Below are positions 54,315 through 63,831 of a stretch of 64,000 nucleotides of DNA, piece after piece (the stretch's first letter is position 1; every line of letters begins with the position of its first letter). Where the stretch lies: assembly GCA_027493525.1 (NCBI GenBank), contig JAOSKN010000001.1:1178001-1242000 (forward strand). The letters run 5' to 3'. Below the pieces are notes generated by a model. It had not been told where the DNA came from and made no database searches. It saw only the letters and a program-made list of their open reading frames with translations. The translations under genes and the position numbers were made by a program. This stretch comes from Planctomycetota bacterium (GTDB lineage Bacteria > Planctomycetota > SZUA-567 > H5-PLA8).

Positions 54315-55641
54315 ATGCCGCAACGAACTCCCGTCCAGCGCCGCGACGAGCAACTGGCCGAAATCGCGCTCGAGGTGTACGCCCGCGTCACCCGGGATGG
54401 CGGGCAGGCCAGCGAATGCCTCGCGGAGGCCTTCCGCCGCGCCGGCTCGCTCACCCCGGCCGCCAAGGCGCGCGTCGTCGAGGACCTTCACGCCATGTTG
54501 CGCCAGACGCGGCGCGTGGACTACGCGCTCCAGGCCGAGCCTGCCCCGCGCGGAGGCCCAACCCGGGACCGCGCCCGCTTCCTGGCGACGCGGCTGCTGG
54601 CCGGAAGGATCTCAGCGGACGAGGCTCGCGTGGAGTTCCCGCGCGTGGACTGGGAGCGCGTGGCGCGCGTGGACGAACGGATCGCGCGGGGAAGCCGATC
54701 CCGTCCGCCGCCTCGGCCTCGCGCACGGCCTGCCGGACGTGCTGGCCAAGGTGCTGATCGAGGCTTGCGGCGGCGAGGCCGAAGCGCTCGCGCGGAGCTT
54801 CAACGCCGCCGCGCCGCGCGCCTTCCGCGTCAACGCGCTGAAGGCCACGCGCGAGGAGGTCCTGGAAGAGCTGAAGGCCGCGGGCCTGAGCGCGCGGGCC
54901 ACGGACCTCTCCCCCTGGGGCATCGCCATCGAAGGCCGCAGCGATCCGTTCGCGACGGCGGCCTTTCGCGAGGGCCGCATGGAGGCGCAGGACGAAGCCA
55001 GCCAACTCGTCGCCGAACTGGTCGCGCCCGCGCCCGGCACGCTCGTCGTGGACGCCTGCGCCGGCGCCGGCGGCAAGAGCCTCGCGCTGGGCGCGCTGAT
55101 GCGCAACAAGGGCGTGCTCGTCGCGGTGGACCGCCACGGCGGGCGGCTGGCGGAGTTCAAGCGCCGCGCCCGGCGCGCGGAACTCTTTTGCCATCGCGCG
55201 CTCAAGGCCGACCTCCTCGCCGAGCCCTGGCCCAAACCGCTTGAGGCATTAAGAGGCAAGGCCGCGCGCGTGCTCGTCGACGCGCCGTGCACCGGCGCCG
55301 GCGCGCTGCGCCGCAACCCCGAAGCGCGGCTGCGCTTCGACGCCGCGGAACTCGAGCGCCTGCCGCGGGAACAGGAACGGATCGCGCGCGCCGCGCTGGC
55401 GTTCTGCAAGCCGAACGGGCGGCTCGTCTACGCGACCTGTTCGGTATTGCCCGCCGAGAACGAGCGCGTCGTCGAACGTCTCCTTGAAGATTCGCGCTGT
55501 TCCCTGATCCCGCCCGCGGAGATCCTCGGCGCCGCGCGCGCCAAGGCGCTCACCGATCCAAGCGGGCGCTTCCTGCAACTGCTGCCCCACCGGCACGGTA
55601 CGGACGGCTTCTTCGCGGCGGTGCTCCGCGTCCGCGCGTAG
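54315..55641 (+). CDS. rsmB: RsmB/NOP2-type rRNA m5C methyltransferase, one-base frameshift
   Basis: Start at ATG 54315. The first 125 residues (NusB-like helices: LAEIALEVYARVTRDGG, ARFLATRLLAG) are in one frame; from 54691 the rest continues in another to the stop at 55641. Removing one G from GGGG at 54688-54691 gives one 441-residue protein with RIARGEADPVRR across the join. The methyltransferase part shows VVDACAGAGGKSLALG (SAM-binding), VLVDAPCTGAGALRRNP (Cys of motif IV), and YATCSVLPAENERVV (catalytic Cys of motif VI), as in 16S rRNA m5C967 enzymes. The two-part layout matches RsmB. The frameshift may be a sequencing error or a real disruption. Confidence 0.78.
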
Positions 55642-55709
55642 CCCCTCCCTTATATAGTGCCTGGCGCGGCGGTACGGGCTTCACCCAATTCGAGTTGCTC
55701 AATAGAGTA

Positions 55710-55717
55710 AAAATTTC
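55710..55717. repeat. Left 8-bp target-site duplication of the IS66-type element
   Basis: AAAATTTC immediately precedes the left terminal repeat and is identical to 57191-57198, as expected for IS66-family insertion. Confidence 0.9.
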
Positions 55718-57190
55718 GTAACCGTTCAGTCCCCTATGAAGGCTCATTTTTTACGTCACGCCATCCGATACTGTATGTGTGCGCGAGCTTAAACCCAACC
55801 CGGCTTGTCCGAATTGCGCGGTGCTCCTGGCGCGGATCGAAGAATTTGAAGCCAAGCTGGAGCGGCTTTCCGAGCGCTTGAACCAGAATTCCTCGAACTC
55901 TTCCAAACCACCGTCGTCCGATGCGCCCTGGCAGAAGCCTCCAGCCGCCAAGAAGCCGAGCGGCCGCAAACCCGGCGGACAACCCGGACATCCGGGCCAT
56001 CACCGTGTACGTTTGCCGCCCGAACGGGTCACGCACGTGGTCCATTACGTGCCGCACGTATGTGCGGAATGCCAAGCCCCCTTGTCTAAGCGGCCAGGGC
56101 CACACGATCCGCCTCCGACTTGGCATCAAGTCGCGGAGTTGCCGCCGCAGCCGGCCGAAATCACCGAATACCAGGGGCACGCACGCACCTGTCCGTGCTG
56201 CGGCTGCCGCACCCGCGCGGAGATTCCGCCGGAGATTCAAGCCCATGCGCTGGGTCCCAACCTGGCGGCGGCGTTGTCGTATCTGAGTGGGCGTGGCCAC
56301 GCCAGCAAGCGCAACGTCCAGGAACTCGCCGAGACCGTCTTTGGGGTCCCGCTATCCCTGGGCACGGTGATCAAGCTCGAACACGAGATGAGCGGCGCGC
56401 TGGAAGGGCCTCACGCGCAGGCGCTGGCGGCCGTGCGTGGGGCGGCTTTCAAAAACGTGGATGAAACCGGCTGGGCGAAGGGTGGCAAGCTGTGTTGGCT
56501 GTGGGTGGCAGCCACGCGGAGCGTCGCAGCCTTTCAAATTCACGCCCACCGGGGTAAGGACGGCCTGAAGGCGTTGCTGGGGGCGTGTTGCGGCATCCTC
56601 GGCTCCGACCGCTGGGGCGCCTACGCGCACCTGCCGCCGCGGCAGCGGCAAATTTGCTGGGCGCACCTCAAGCGCGATTTTCAGAAGTTGATCGACCTGG
56701 GATCCGCGACACAACCGCTCGGCCGAGCGGGCCGCAAGACCGCCCGAGCGGTCTTTGCGGCCGGGAAGGATTTCAAAGGCCGGCGTTGCGACCGTGCCGC
56801 GCTACACGTGCGGTTGCAACCGATACGCCTGCGTTTCCAGAGAACGCTCCGGCTCGGAAGCAGGGGCGCGGACCCCAAAACCAAGCGCTTTTGCAGACGC
56901 GTGCTGAAAGTCTACGACGCGCTGTGGACCTTCGCGGCCGTCGAAGGCATCGAACCGACCAACAACCACGCCGAACGGATGTTGCGTCCGGCGGTGCTGT
57001 GGCGCAAAGGGAGCTTCGGCAATCACAGTACCGCAGGCTGCCGTTTCACCGAACGGATCTTGACCACCGTGCAGACCTTGCGTTTGCAAAAGCGTCCCAT
57101 CCTTGACTATCTGCGCAGGGCCTTGGCTGCTCACCGCACCGGCGCAAAGGCTCCGGCATTCCTTGCAGCGGTAGGGAACTGAACGGTTAC
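55718..57190 (+). mobile_element. Complete IS66-type insertion sequence (single-ORF type), 1473 bp
   Basis: The ends carry 19-bp terminal inverted repeats: GTAACCGTTCAGTCCCCTA at 55718-55736 and, on the other strand, GTAACCGTTCAGTTCCCTA from 57190 to 57172 (one mismatch). They are flanked by a perfect AAAATTTC duplication. Only one long gene, tnpC, lies inside; the tnpA and tnpB genes of classic IS66 are absent, as in the single-ORF ISBst12-like subgroup. The intact ends and duplication suggest a recent insertion. It sits 56 bases after its right duplication from the ECF sigma start and may alter that promoter. Confidence 0.93.
55779..57182 (+). CDS. tnpC: IS66 family transposase TnpC
   Basis: A 467-residue transposase starting at GTG 55779, just inside the left terminal repeat. 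Residues 15-45 form a leucine-rich coiled coil (VLLARIEEFEAKLERLSERL), followed by a Lys/Pro/Gly linker and a zinc-finger-like Cys region (CPCCGC). The DDE catalytic core is visible: Asp228 in NVDETGW, Asp277 in LGSDRWGAY and Glu399 in NNHAERMLRP. The frame is intact, so the element may be active. Composition is close to that of the host. Confidence 0.95.
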   Translation: MRELKPNPACPNCAVLLARIEEFEAKLERLSERLNQNSSNSSKPPSSDAPWQKPPAAKKPSGRKPGGQPGHPGHHRVRLPPERVTHVVHYVPHVCAECQAPLSKRPGPHDPPPTWHQVAELPPQPAEITEYQGHARTCPCCGCRTRAEIPPEIQAHALGPNLAAALSYLSGRGHASKRNVQELAETVFGVPLSLGTVIKLEHEMSGALEGPHAQALAAVRGAAFKNVDETGWAKGGKLCWLWVAATRSVAAFQIHAHRGKDGLKALLGACCGILGSDRWGAYAHLPPRQRQICWAHLKRDFQKLIDLGSATQPLGRAGRKTARAVFAAGKDFKGRRCDRAALHVRLQPIRLRFQRTLRLGSRGADPKTKRFCRRVLKVYDALWTFAAVEGIEPTNNHAERMLRPAVLWRKGSFGNHSTAGCRFTERILTTVQTLRLQKRPILDYLRRALAAHRTGAKAPAFLAAVGN

Positions 57191-57198
57191 AAAATTTC
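57191..57198. repeat. Right 8-bp target-site duplication of the IS66-type element
   Basis: AAAATTTC immediately follows the right terminal repeat and is identical to 55710-55717. Confidence 0.9.
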
Positions 57199-57253
57199 CG
57201 AAGATTGAGGTGTGAATCGGCGCGCCGGCATCGGTCTACCCCTGGAGCGAACG

Positions 57254-59130
57254 ATGAACCAGGCCCTGAACCTCGACGACGCCGAATTGCTCAAGCGCTT
57301 CGTCCACGCGCGGGACGAGGCGAGTTTCGAGGAGCTCGTCCGGCGGCACGGACCGGCGGTGCTAGGCGCCTGCCGCCGCATCTGCCCGGCGCCCGAGGCC
57401 GAAGACGCGGCGCAGGCGGTCTTCCTCACGCTGGCCCAGAAGGCCCATGCGTTGCGCGTCCATGCCACGCTGGGCCCGTGGCTGCATCGCGTGGCGGTCT
57501 GCGTCTCGCGGGATGCGCGGCGCACGGCGCAGGCGCGGACGAAGCGCGAACAGGAGGCAGCCCTCGCCATGCAGCGCGCCGACGGGAACGAAGCGCTCGA
57601 GGAACTCAAACCGGTGCTCGACGAGGCTATCGACGCGCTGCCCGAGGCCTACCGCGCGCCGCTCGTGCTCCACCACCTGGAAGGCCTGACGCACGAAGCC
57701 GCCGCCGAGCGGCTGGGCCTCAAGTCCAGCACGCTCTCGATGCGCCTCACGCGCGGCCGGGAGTTGCTGCGCGAGAGGCTCGCGCAGCGTGGGGCGATCG
57801 TCTCGCTCTCGGTCCTCTCCGCGGGCCTGGCCAGCCTGGCGCTGGGTTCGCCGCCTTCGGCGGCTTTCGCGGCGTCCACCGCGAAGATCGCGGTCCTGCT
57901 GGCCTCCGGACAAACCATCGCCGCCGGGACGATTTCGGCCCAGGCGAGCGCCCTGACCCAAGGAGCCTTGAAAATGCTCTTCCTCCAGAAGCTCCAATGG
58001 ACGGCGGCCGCGGGCCTCGCGGCGCTGCTGGCGATCACGGTCACGACCTCGGCGGTATTGAAGGCCGCCGATGGCGAACGAGATGCCACCCGGTCGCGGC
58101 CTTCGCCCGAGCTTCGCAACGCCCCCCCGCGGCGCCGCTGGCCGCGCCCGAGGCGAAACCGGCCGTGCTCACCGGCCTGATCCCGCAGGCCGGCCGTGCG
58201 CGCGACTTGCTAGGAAGCGCCGGCTGCCTCGTCGTCCGCAGCGCCGCGCGCTGGGACGCGCTCCGGGCCGCGCTCGCCGCCGCGGGCTGGGAGCAGCCGG
58301 CCGAGCACCCGCTCGCCCGCGTCGACTTCACGAAGCAGCGGATCGTGGGCGTCTTCAAATTCGGCGACTCCGGCAATGCCTTTACCTGCCTGGGCGCCTC
58401 CGGCGACGACCGGCGGCGCGAGGTGAAGTTCGCCATGAGCTACGTCATTTACAAAGGCAAGGTCCAAGCCGCGATGGCCTGGAAGTTCTGCTTCGCCGCC
58501 GTGCCGCTCGCGGAAACGCTGAACGTCTCGGTGGGCACGTACCATCCCATGAACGGCGGCCTCTACCCCACGCTCGAAAAGGCCAGGGAAGAATGGAGCG
58601 CCGCGTTCGATGCCGCACGGGGCGACCTGATCGACGGCGTCTCGGCGCTCGTGACGCCGAAGGCCGCGAAGATCGCGGCGGGCGAGGACATCCAAGCGGA
58701 ATTCAAGCTGGTCCTGCATCCGCACCAGGCCGCGCCCGGCGACCGCTTCGCCGCCGACGCGAACGAGGCCTGGGTCTGGGACGGCAAGTACTCGAACGGC
58801 TACCGCAATTACGGCTTTCTGGTGGAGACGCCCGACGGGAAGGTCCTCGAATTGCGCCGGCCCGAACAGCTCGAATGGGCCAAGAACGCCCCGCATCCCG
58901 AGCCGATCACGGGAGCGAAGCCGTACCTCCTCCCCGACGGCCAGCCGGGGGCTATTTCGCTGAAAAACCTGGGCCTCAACACGGACGTGCCCGGGCGCTA
59001 TCGGATCACTGGCCTCTACGCCGAGACGGCCCAGGACGCGAAGGCCTGGCGCGGCAAGGAGCAAGATGTGCGGCTCTGGGGCGGCAACCTCGCCTCGAAC
59101 ACCTTCGAGGTCGAGGTCGCCGCGAAGTAG
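57254..59130 (+). CDS. ECF sigma factor fused to a membrane-anchored extracytoplasmic domain, frameshifted
   Basis: Start at ATG 57254 after CTGGAGCG. Residues 15-170 are an ECF sigma factor: region 2 (FEELVRRHGPAVLGACRRI, EDAAQAVFLTLAQKAH) and region 4 (LPEAYRAPLVLHHLEGLTHE, LGLKSSTLSMRLTRGREL). A hydrophobic stretch with the LTQGALKMLFLQKLQW motif and a TM helix near 248-270 follow, as in Planctomycete-type ECF sigma factors with C-terminal extensions. After the CCCCCCC run at 58122-58128 the frame ends; one extra C restores an Ala/Pro linker and a 340-residue outer domain to the stop at 59130 (total 625 residues). The outer domain (FKFGDSGNAFTCLGASGDD, VKFAMSYVIYKGKV) is not recognised. 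The shift could be a sequencing error, a real disruption or programmed. The IS66-type element lies just upstream. Confidence 0.75.
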
Positions 59131-59131
59131 C

Positions 59132-62100
59132 TCAAGGGCGCTTCAGCACGATCATCCGGAAATCCTGCCGCAGCACGGGCACCTCGAAGCGCCCGTCCTC
59201 GACCTTGAACTGTCGGCCGAACTCGAGGTCCTGCGCGTGCAGCGTCCGGCCGGCCAGCGGGAGGCCCAGATTCTTCTCGTCCAGGACCACGCGCACGTGC
59301 CGGTCGTCCTCGGTCATGTTGGCCACGAGGAGCATGACCTCGGAGCCGTCCAGCTTGCGATACGCCGAGACGAAGACCCTTTCGCGGTCCGCGTTCGCCG
59401 GCTCGCGCGCGGGCGCCTGGGGCGTCCAGTACCCGAGGAATTCCACGTCGCCCATGCCGAAGGACTGCTTGGCGCGCTCGGCCTTGCGCAGCACGGCGTA
59501 GTCGCACCACGCGCCGTAGACCGCCGCGTCGTGGACCCAGAAATACCCGAGCAGGCTGCGGGTGCTCTCGGGATGCTCCGGCAGGAACGACGGCACCACG
59601 CCCCATTGGTGCAGCATGTAGCAGGAGCGCATCGTCCCCGGGGGCATCACGTCCACGTAGTTGCGCCCCTGGACCTGGTGCGGCCCCGTGTTGAAGTGTT
59701 CGCCGTTCATGTGGATGTCCATGAACGAGAGGATCGGGATCGCGACCTGATTGGAGTGGTGCATCATCACCACCGCCTCGGGATCCTCGTGGATGAAGTT
59801 GCGGATGCGCCTGGCCATCTCGCGGAAGGCGAAGATGTCCGTCTTCGGGCGCGCTTTACCGCTGGCGTCGGTCCAGGACATGCCGACGAGCGGGTTCATG
59901 ACCTCGCGGATGCAGGTGTCGAGGTACAGGCTGCGGATTCCGAACTCCTCGCGGTAGCCCTTCAACCCGTGCATGTAGAAGTCCGGCCACGTCCCCGCCG
60001 CCGTGACCGCGGCGTAGGAGATGTGCTTCCCATCCTGGCCGGCGTGCGGCCCGATCGGCGGGCGCACCTTATCCCCGCGCGTGGTCCAGAGCGGCAGCCA
60101 GAGCCACATCTCGGGCGTGGGCTTCCCGTCCTCGACGAAGCACGTGCCGTAGAAGTAGCAGGAGAGCATCGTGCAGACGAAGGGGTTCTTCACGTTGCGC
60201 CGGAACGCCTCGGGGTTCTTGGGCGGATAGAAGCTCGAGAAGGCGGTGAAATAGGCCCAGTCCTGCTGGAACTTCCCCTCCCAGGTGCGCCAGCCCTCGC
60301 GGCGCGGCTTGGCCGGCGTGGCCATGGTGCCGAAGACGAAGCGCACGGGCTTCTCCAGCGCCTGCCGGCCACGGAGGAAGTCGAGCTCCAGGTCGGTGCG
60401 CTCGCCGCGGCGCGCGATCCGCACGATGTCCTTCGCGTCGGGGTGGCTCCAGTTCTCCGGCGCCTCGGCGAACCAGCAGAAGCCGCGCTCGTCGTCGCCC
60501 AGCCAGACCTGCGACTCGAAGCCCGAGGCCAGGTCCTTTTCGAGCGCGTTGCCGACTTCCCACGCCGGGCGGCCGTATTCCGCGCCGTACCACCAGTGGT
60601 AATACTTGGCGCGCTCGGAGCGAAACGGCAGTCGCAGCGTCAGTCCCTCCAGCGCCGCGCCGGCGCGAACCGGCGAGAGCGTCAATTCATGCTTCGCGAA
60701 GCCGTCGAACTCGAGCCGCGTCTCGAGCGTCGCGACCACGTCGCCGAATCGGCGCGTGCCGATCAGCGTGACATGATCCTCGGCCTGCTCCTTCACGAAA
60801 ACCGTGGGCTTGCCGCCCTCCGTGCCGGAGACCAGTTCCACGGGCGCGTCGAATACCGGCGCGCCGAGGATCTCGACCTGCCGGGGCAGCCCGTACCCAC
60901 CGGAGAAATCGTAGCCCTTGGCCCAGCACGCGACCTTCTCGCCGTCCACTTCCATGGGCGTCCAGGGCTTGGGCAGCAGGGGCGTCTTGCCGATCGGGTT
61001 GTTCAGCCACTCCTGCTGCTTGATGAGCTGTTTCTCGAGGGCCTCCTTGCTGGGCCGGTAATCGCGCGCCTCGGCTTCCTGCCGTGCTTCGGCGGTCTGC
61101 GTCTCCGGCTCCTGCGGCTTGGGCGGCTCTTTCGCTTCGGGCGGCAGGTCCTTCCAGAAGACGGCCGGCCCGAAATACTTCGCGTTCAACGGCAGGAAGC
61201 GCGCGAAGAGCGGATCCTGCGCGTCCTCGAAGGCGACCACCTCGAGCAGCCCGTCGGGGTTTGCGCCGACATCCAGTTCGAGCGTCCCGCCCGGCAGCGC
61301 GGCCGTGGCCACAACGTCCGCGGCCGCCGCGGCGGCGCTGGATTTGGCCGGATAGTAGCGCGCCTTGACCGTGAGCGATCCTTCCCCGCCGCCGGTCCGT
61401 TTGAACGGCACGCGCAACTTGCCGCCCTCGAAGGACGGGGCATCGACGAAGAGCGCGGGGCGGCTCTCGACCAGCTTGGCCACGCCGAAGCGCGTCGCGT
61501 CGTGGTAAGAGCCCGAGGGCGACCACTGGCCGCTGTGGCAGACGAGGTTCATCTTCCAGCGCGCGCCGTCCGCGGGCTTGAGCGCGTTGATCGCGGCGAG
61601 CGGAATCGCGGCTTCCGCGGTCCACCACTCCTCGTCGGCCTGGGTGGCAAGGGTCCACTCGGGGTTGTAGGACTCGGTGTCCGCGATGCGCCCGTCGAAG
61701 AACGAGCCGGTGTTGTTGAAGGCGAGCTGATAGTACTCGAGTTCGCCCGAGGGGTTCGGCATCAGGAACAGTTCCACGGTGGGCAGGTGGAAGGGGAGCT
61801 TGTCGCGTTCGGTCGTTTCGTGGGCCAGCTTCCGCACCACGGGGATCTTCACCGCGAGGTAAAAGCGCGCGTCGTCGTAGCCGAACCAGGCCCGCGTCAG
61901 GCGGTTGGCCTCGGGATGGTGGGAGGAGTTATGCGGCTGGAAGCCGCCGAAGCCCGCCGCCCCGTCCCACTCGCCCGGCTCGAGCTTCCCGTCCAGCGTG
62001 GGCGCTTTCGACAGGCGCGGCACGGCCAGGATCGGAGTCGAAGGGACCACCGCGCCGGCATGGGCGTTCCGCGAGAGGCGCAGCGCGTCGTCGATGCCGG

Positions 62101-62695
62101 TGGGCGTCTCGAGCGCCGTAAGTTCGTCGAAGCTCGCCGCGCCCGGCGCGCCGCCGAGGTAGAGCCCGTCGAAGGCCTCCGCGCCGCCTGCCGCATCCAC
62201 CGGCGCGTCGCCGGGCCGGCCGTCGAGATAGAGCGCGGGCTCGCCCTTGTTCCATGAAAGGATCACATGCCGCCAGCCGTCGCGTTGCCGGGACTTGGGA
62301 TCCTTTTCGGCGGAGTCGGGCGGGATCCAGTCGTAGACCGGCTTGCGCACGGCGCGGCTTCCGACGCGGAAGCGCAGCCAGCCCGGATCGGCCTCGCGCT
62401 CGAGCGCGAACCCGCCCGCGCCCAGGATCACGCCGGGCTCGCCCTTGTCCTCGTCGACGCGGAGCATGAAGTGCAGGCTCCCGCTCTCGCGCGCGCAGGC
62501 GGCGGGCAGGTCCAGCGCCCGCTGCGCGGGGCCGCTCACGCGCAGCCCGCCGCCGCGGAAGCCCCGCGCGATCCACTCCCCGGCGGAAGCCTGCGCCTCC
62601 AGCCCGCCTTCGCGCGGCGCTTCGCCGGCGACGGCCGCCAGGCTCAGCGCCGCCACGACAGCCAGCATCACGGACACGATCCCGAACGGCGACAT
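59132..62695 (-). CDS. Large secreted DUF6067/GH123-like protein with LamG and CBM9-like domains
   Basis: An 1187-residue secreted protein, start ATG 62695 after GGGGGAGC. Residues 1-23 are a signal peptide. Residues 40-205 resemble a LamG/concanavalin-like domain (GSLHFMLRVDEDKGEPGV, WRHVILSWNKGEPALYLDG). Residues 225-400 resemble CBM9 (APTLDGKLEPGEWDGAAGF, FYLAVKIPVV, WWTAEAAIPLAAIN). Residues 580-1100 match the glycoside-hydrolase-like DUF6067 family related to GH123 (GFCWFAEAPENW near 740, RSLYLDTCIREVMNP, then a catalytic-type acidic cluster). The last 85 residues form a beta-domain. It probably cleaves N-acetylgalactosamine-type or other glycans. It lies 39 bases downstream of the LacI regulator, which probably controls it. 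Confidence 0.82.
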   Translation of the reverse strand: MSPFGIVSVMLAVVAALSLAAVAGEAPREGGLEAQASAGEWIARGFRGGGLRVSGPAQRALDLPAACARESGSLHFMLRVDEDKGEPGVILGAGGFALEREADPGWLRFRVGSRAVRKPVYDWIPPDSAEKDPKSRQRDGWRHVILSWNKGEPALYLDGRPGDAPVDAAGGAEAFDGLYLGGAPGAASFDELTALETPTGIDDALRLSRNAHAGAVVPSTPILAVPRLSKAPTLDGKLEPGEWDGAAGFGGFQPHNSSHHPEANRLTRAWFGYDDARFYLAVKIPVVRKLAHETTERDKLPFHLPTVELFLMPNPSGELEYYQLAFNNTGSFFDGRIADTESYNPEWTLATQADEEWWTAEAAIPLAAINALKPADGARWKMNLVCHSGQWSPSGSYHDATRFGVAKLVESRPALFVDAPSFEGGKLRVPFKRTGGGEGSLTVKARYYPAKSSAAAAAADVVATAALPGGTLELDVGANPDGLLEVVAFEDAQDPLFARFLPLNAKYFGPAVFWKDLPPEAKEPPKPQEPETQTAEARQEAEARDYRPSKEALEKQLIKQQEWLNNPIGKTPLLPKPWTPMEVDGEKVACWAKGYDFSGGYGLPRQVEILGAPVFDAPVELVSGTEGGKPTVFVKEQAEDHVTLIGTRRFGDVVATLETRLEFDGFAKHELTLSPVRAGAALEGLTLRLPFRSERAKYYHWWYGAEYGRPAWEVGNALEKDLASGFESQVWLGDDERGFCWFAEAPENWSHPDAKDIVRIARRGERTDLELDFLRGRQALEKPVRFVFGTMATPAKPRREGWRTWEGKFQQDWAYFTAFSSFYPPKNPEAFRRNVKNPFVCTMLSCYFYGTCFVEDGKPTPEMWLWLPLWTTRGDKVRPPIGPHAGQDGKHISYAAVTAAGTWPDFYMHGLKGYREEFGIRSLYLDTCIREVMNPLVGMSWTDASGKARPKTDIFAFREMARRIRNFIHEDPEAVVMMHHSNQVAIPILSFMDIHMNGEHFNTGPHQVQGRNYVDVMPPGTMRSCYMLHQWGVVPSFLPEHPESTRSLLGYFWVHDAAVYGAWCDYAVLRKAERAKQSFGMGDVEFLGYWTPQAPAREPANADRERVFVSAYRKLDGSEVMLLVANMTEDDRHVRVVLDEKNLGLPLAGRTLHAQDLEFGRQFKVEDGRFEVPVLRQDFRMIVLKRP

Positions 62696-62734
62696 GCGTG
62701 CTCCCCCTTGGCTTGAGGTTCCTCGCGGCCGCGC

Positions 62735-63817
62735 TCATGTCTTCCGCGGCGCGCAAGTCGATTCGCGTACGAGCAGCTCCGGCGTCAGCAGCGTCTCCCC
62801 CACCCGCTCGATGCGCCGCTCGATCAGCGCGTTCAGCAGGTCCATCGCGCTCCGGAGCATGGACGCCACCGGATAACGAACGGTGGTCAGGCCAGGCCCG
62901 GCCCAGCCGCGCGGCTCCGGGTTGTCGTCGAAGCCCGTAAGCGAAAGATCCTCGGGTACGCGCAGGCCGGCCTGCGCCAGCTCCACCGCCACGTCGAAGG
63001 CGTACACGTCGCCCGGACAGACGAGCGCGGTCAGCGCGCCCGCGCGCGCCGCCTTGGCCGCCTCCGCCGCGAACGCGCGAGTCACCTCGCCGTGCGTCTC
63101 GGGCGAAACCGGCCAGCGGCGCTTAAAACCTTCCGGCTCATGCAGCCCCAGATCGGCGCGCGCCCGGTCGAAGGCCTCCTCGCGCAGATCGAGCTGCCAA
63201 TTCTGCGTGCCGCCATGCGCGCGGAAATACCCGACGCGGCGATGCCCCAATTCCGCGAGATGATGCACGATCCGCCGGATCGCGCCGCGCTCATCGAGGT
63301 TCACCGTCGGGATGGGCCGCAGCGGGTCGAATTGCGAGTTGTAGAGCACCACCGGGAGATCGGCCTGCAACCCGAACGCGACCTCCAGGTCCAGCACCTG
63401 CCCCAACACCCCGTCCGCATTCAGGTCGCCCACCGGCAGGCAGAGCGGGCCGTCGCGGTCGCGGTCGTACAGATGCACCGCGACGACCTCGCGCCGTTCG
63501 GCGGCCTGCTGAATGGCGAGGGCCAGCGGCTGCATCAGTGTCCAGCTCTTATGCGCGCCGCGCAGGAAGACGTCCTTGGCGATCACGAACGCGATCACCC
63601 CAGTCCGCGCGCGGGAACCCGCCCCGCGGCCCGTGCCTCTGCGCAGGCTGCGCGCGACCGGATCGGGCGTGTAACCCAGCTCGCGCACGGCCTGCTGGAC
63701 GCGCTCGCGAACCGCTTCCGAAGGAACCGCGCTCGCGTTCAGCACCAGGCTGACCGTCGAGCGGCTGACACCGGCTCGTTGGGCTACATCGAGGATACCC
63801 GGTTTGCGCTTGCGCAT
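62735..63817 (-). CDS. LacI-family transcriptional regulator
   Basis: A 360-residue regulator (start taken as ATG 63817; a GTG four codons earlier at 63829 is possible, neither has a strong ribosome site). Residues 7-55 are the LacI helix-turn-helix (GILDVAQRAGVSRSTVSLVLN, VQQAVRELGYTPDPVAR). Residues 70-350 are the periplasmic-binding-like sugar sensor (VIAFVIAKDVFLRG, IPTVNLDERGAIRRIVHHL, LSLTGFDDNPEPRGWAGPG). It is followed after 39 bases by the DUF6067/GH123-like enzyme on the same strand and probably represses that unit until a sugar appears. GAACGATCTAAAG and its inverted counterpart lie upstream. Confidence 0.9.
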   Translation of the reverse strand: MRKRKPGILDVAQRAGVSRSTVSLVLNASAVPSEAVRERVQQAVRELGYTPDPVARSLRRGTGRGAGSRARTGVIAFVIAKDVFLRGAHKSWTLMQPLALAIQQAAERREVVAVHLYDRDRDGPLCLPVGDLNADGVLGQVLDLEVAFGLQADLPVVLYNSQFDPLRPIPTVNLDERGAIRRIVHHLAELGHRRVGYFRAHGGTQNWQLDLREEAFDRARADLGLHEPEGFKRRWPVSPETHGEVTRAFAAEAAKAARAGALTALVCPGDVYAFDVAVELAQAGLRVPEDLSLTGFDDNPEPRGWAGPGLTTVRYPVASMLRSAMDLLNALIERRIERVGETLLTPELLVRESTCAPRKT

Positions 63818-63831
63818 TGAATGATCCACTG

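Noticed and set aside
53744..54466. Minus-strand frame across the AT-rich gap
   Set aside because: It crosses the end of the beta-helix gene and the rsmB start, with no similarity or ribosome site.
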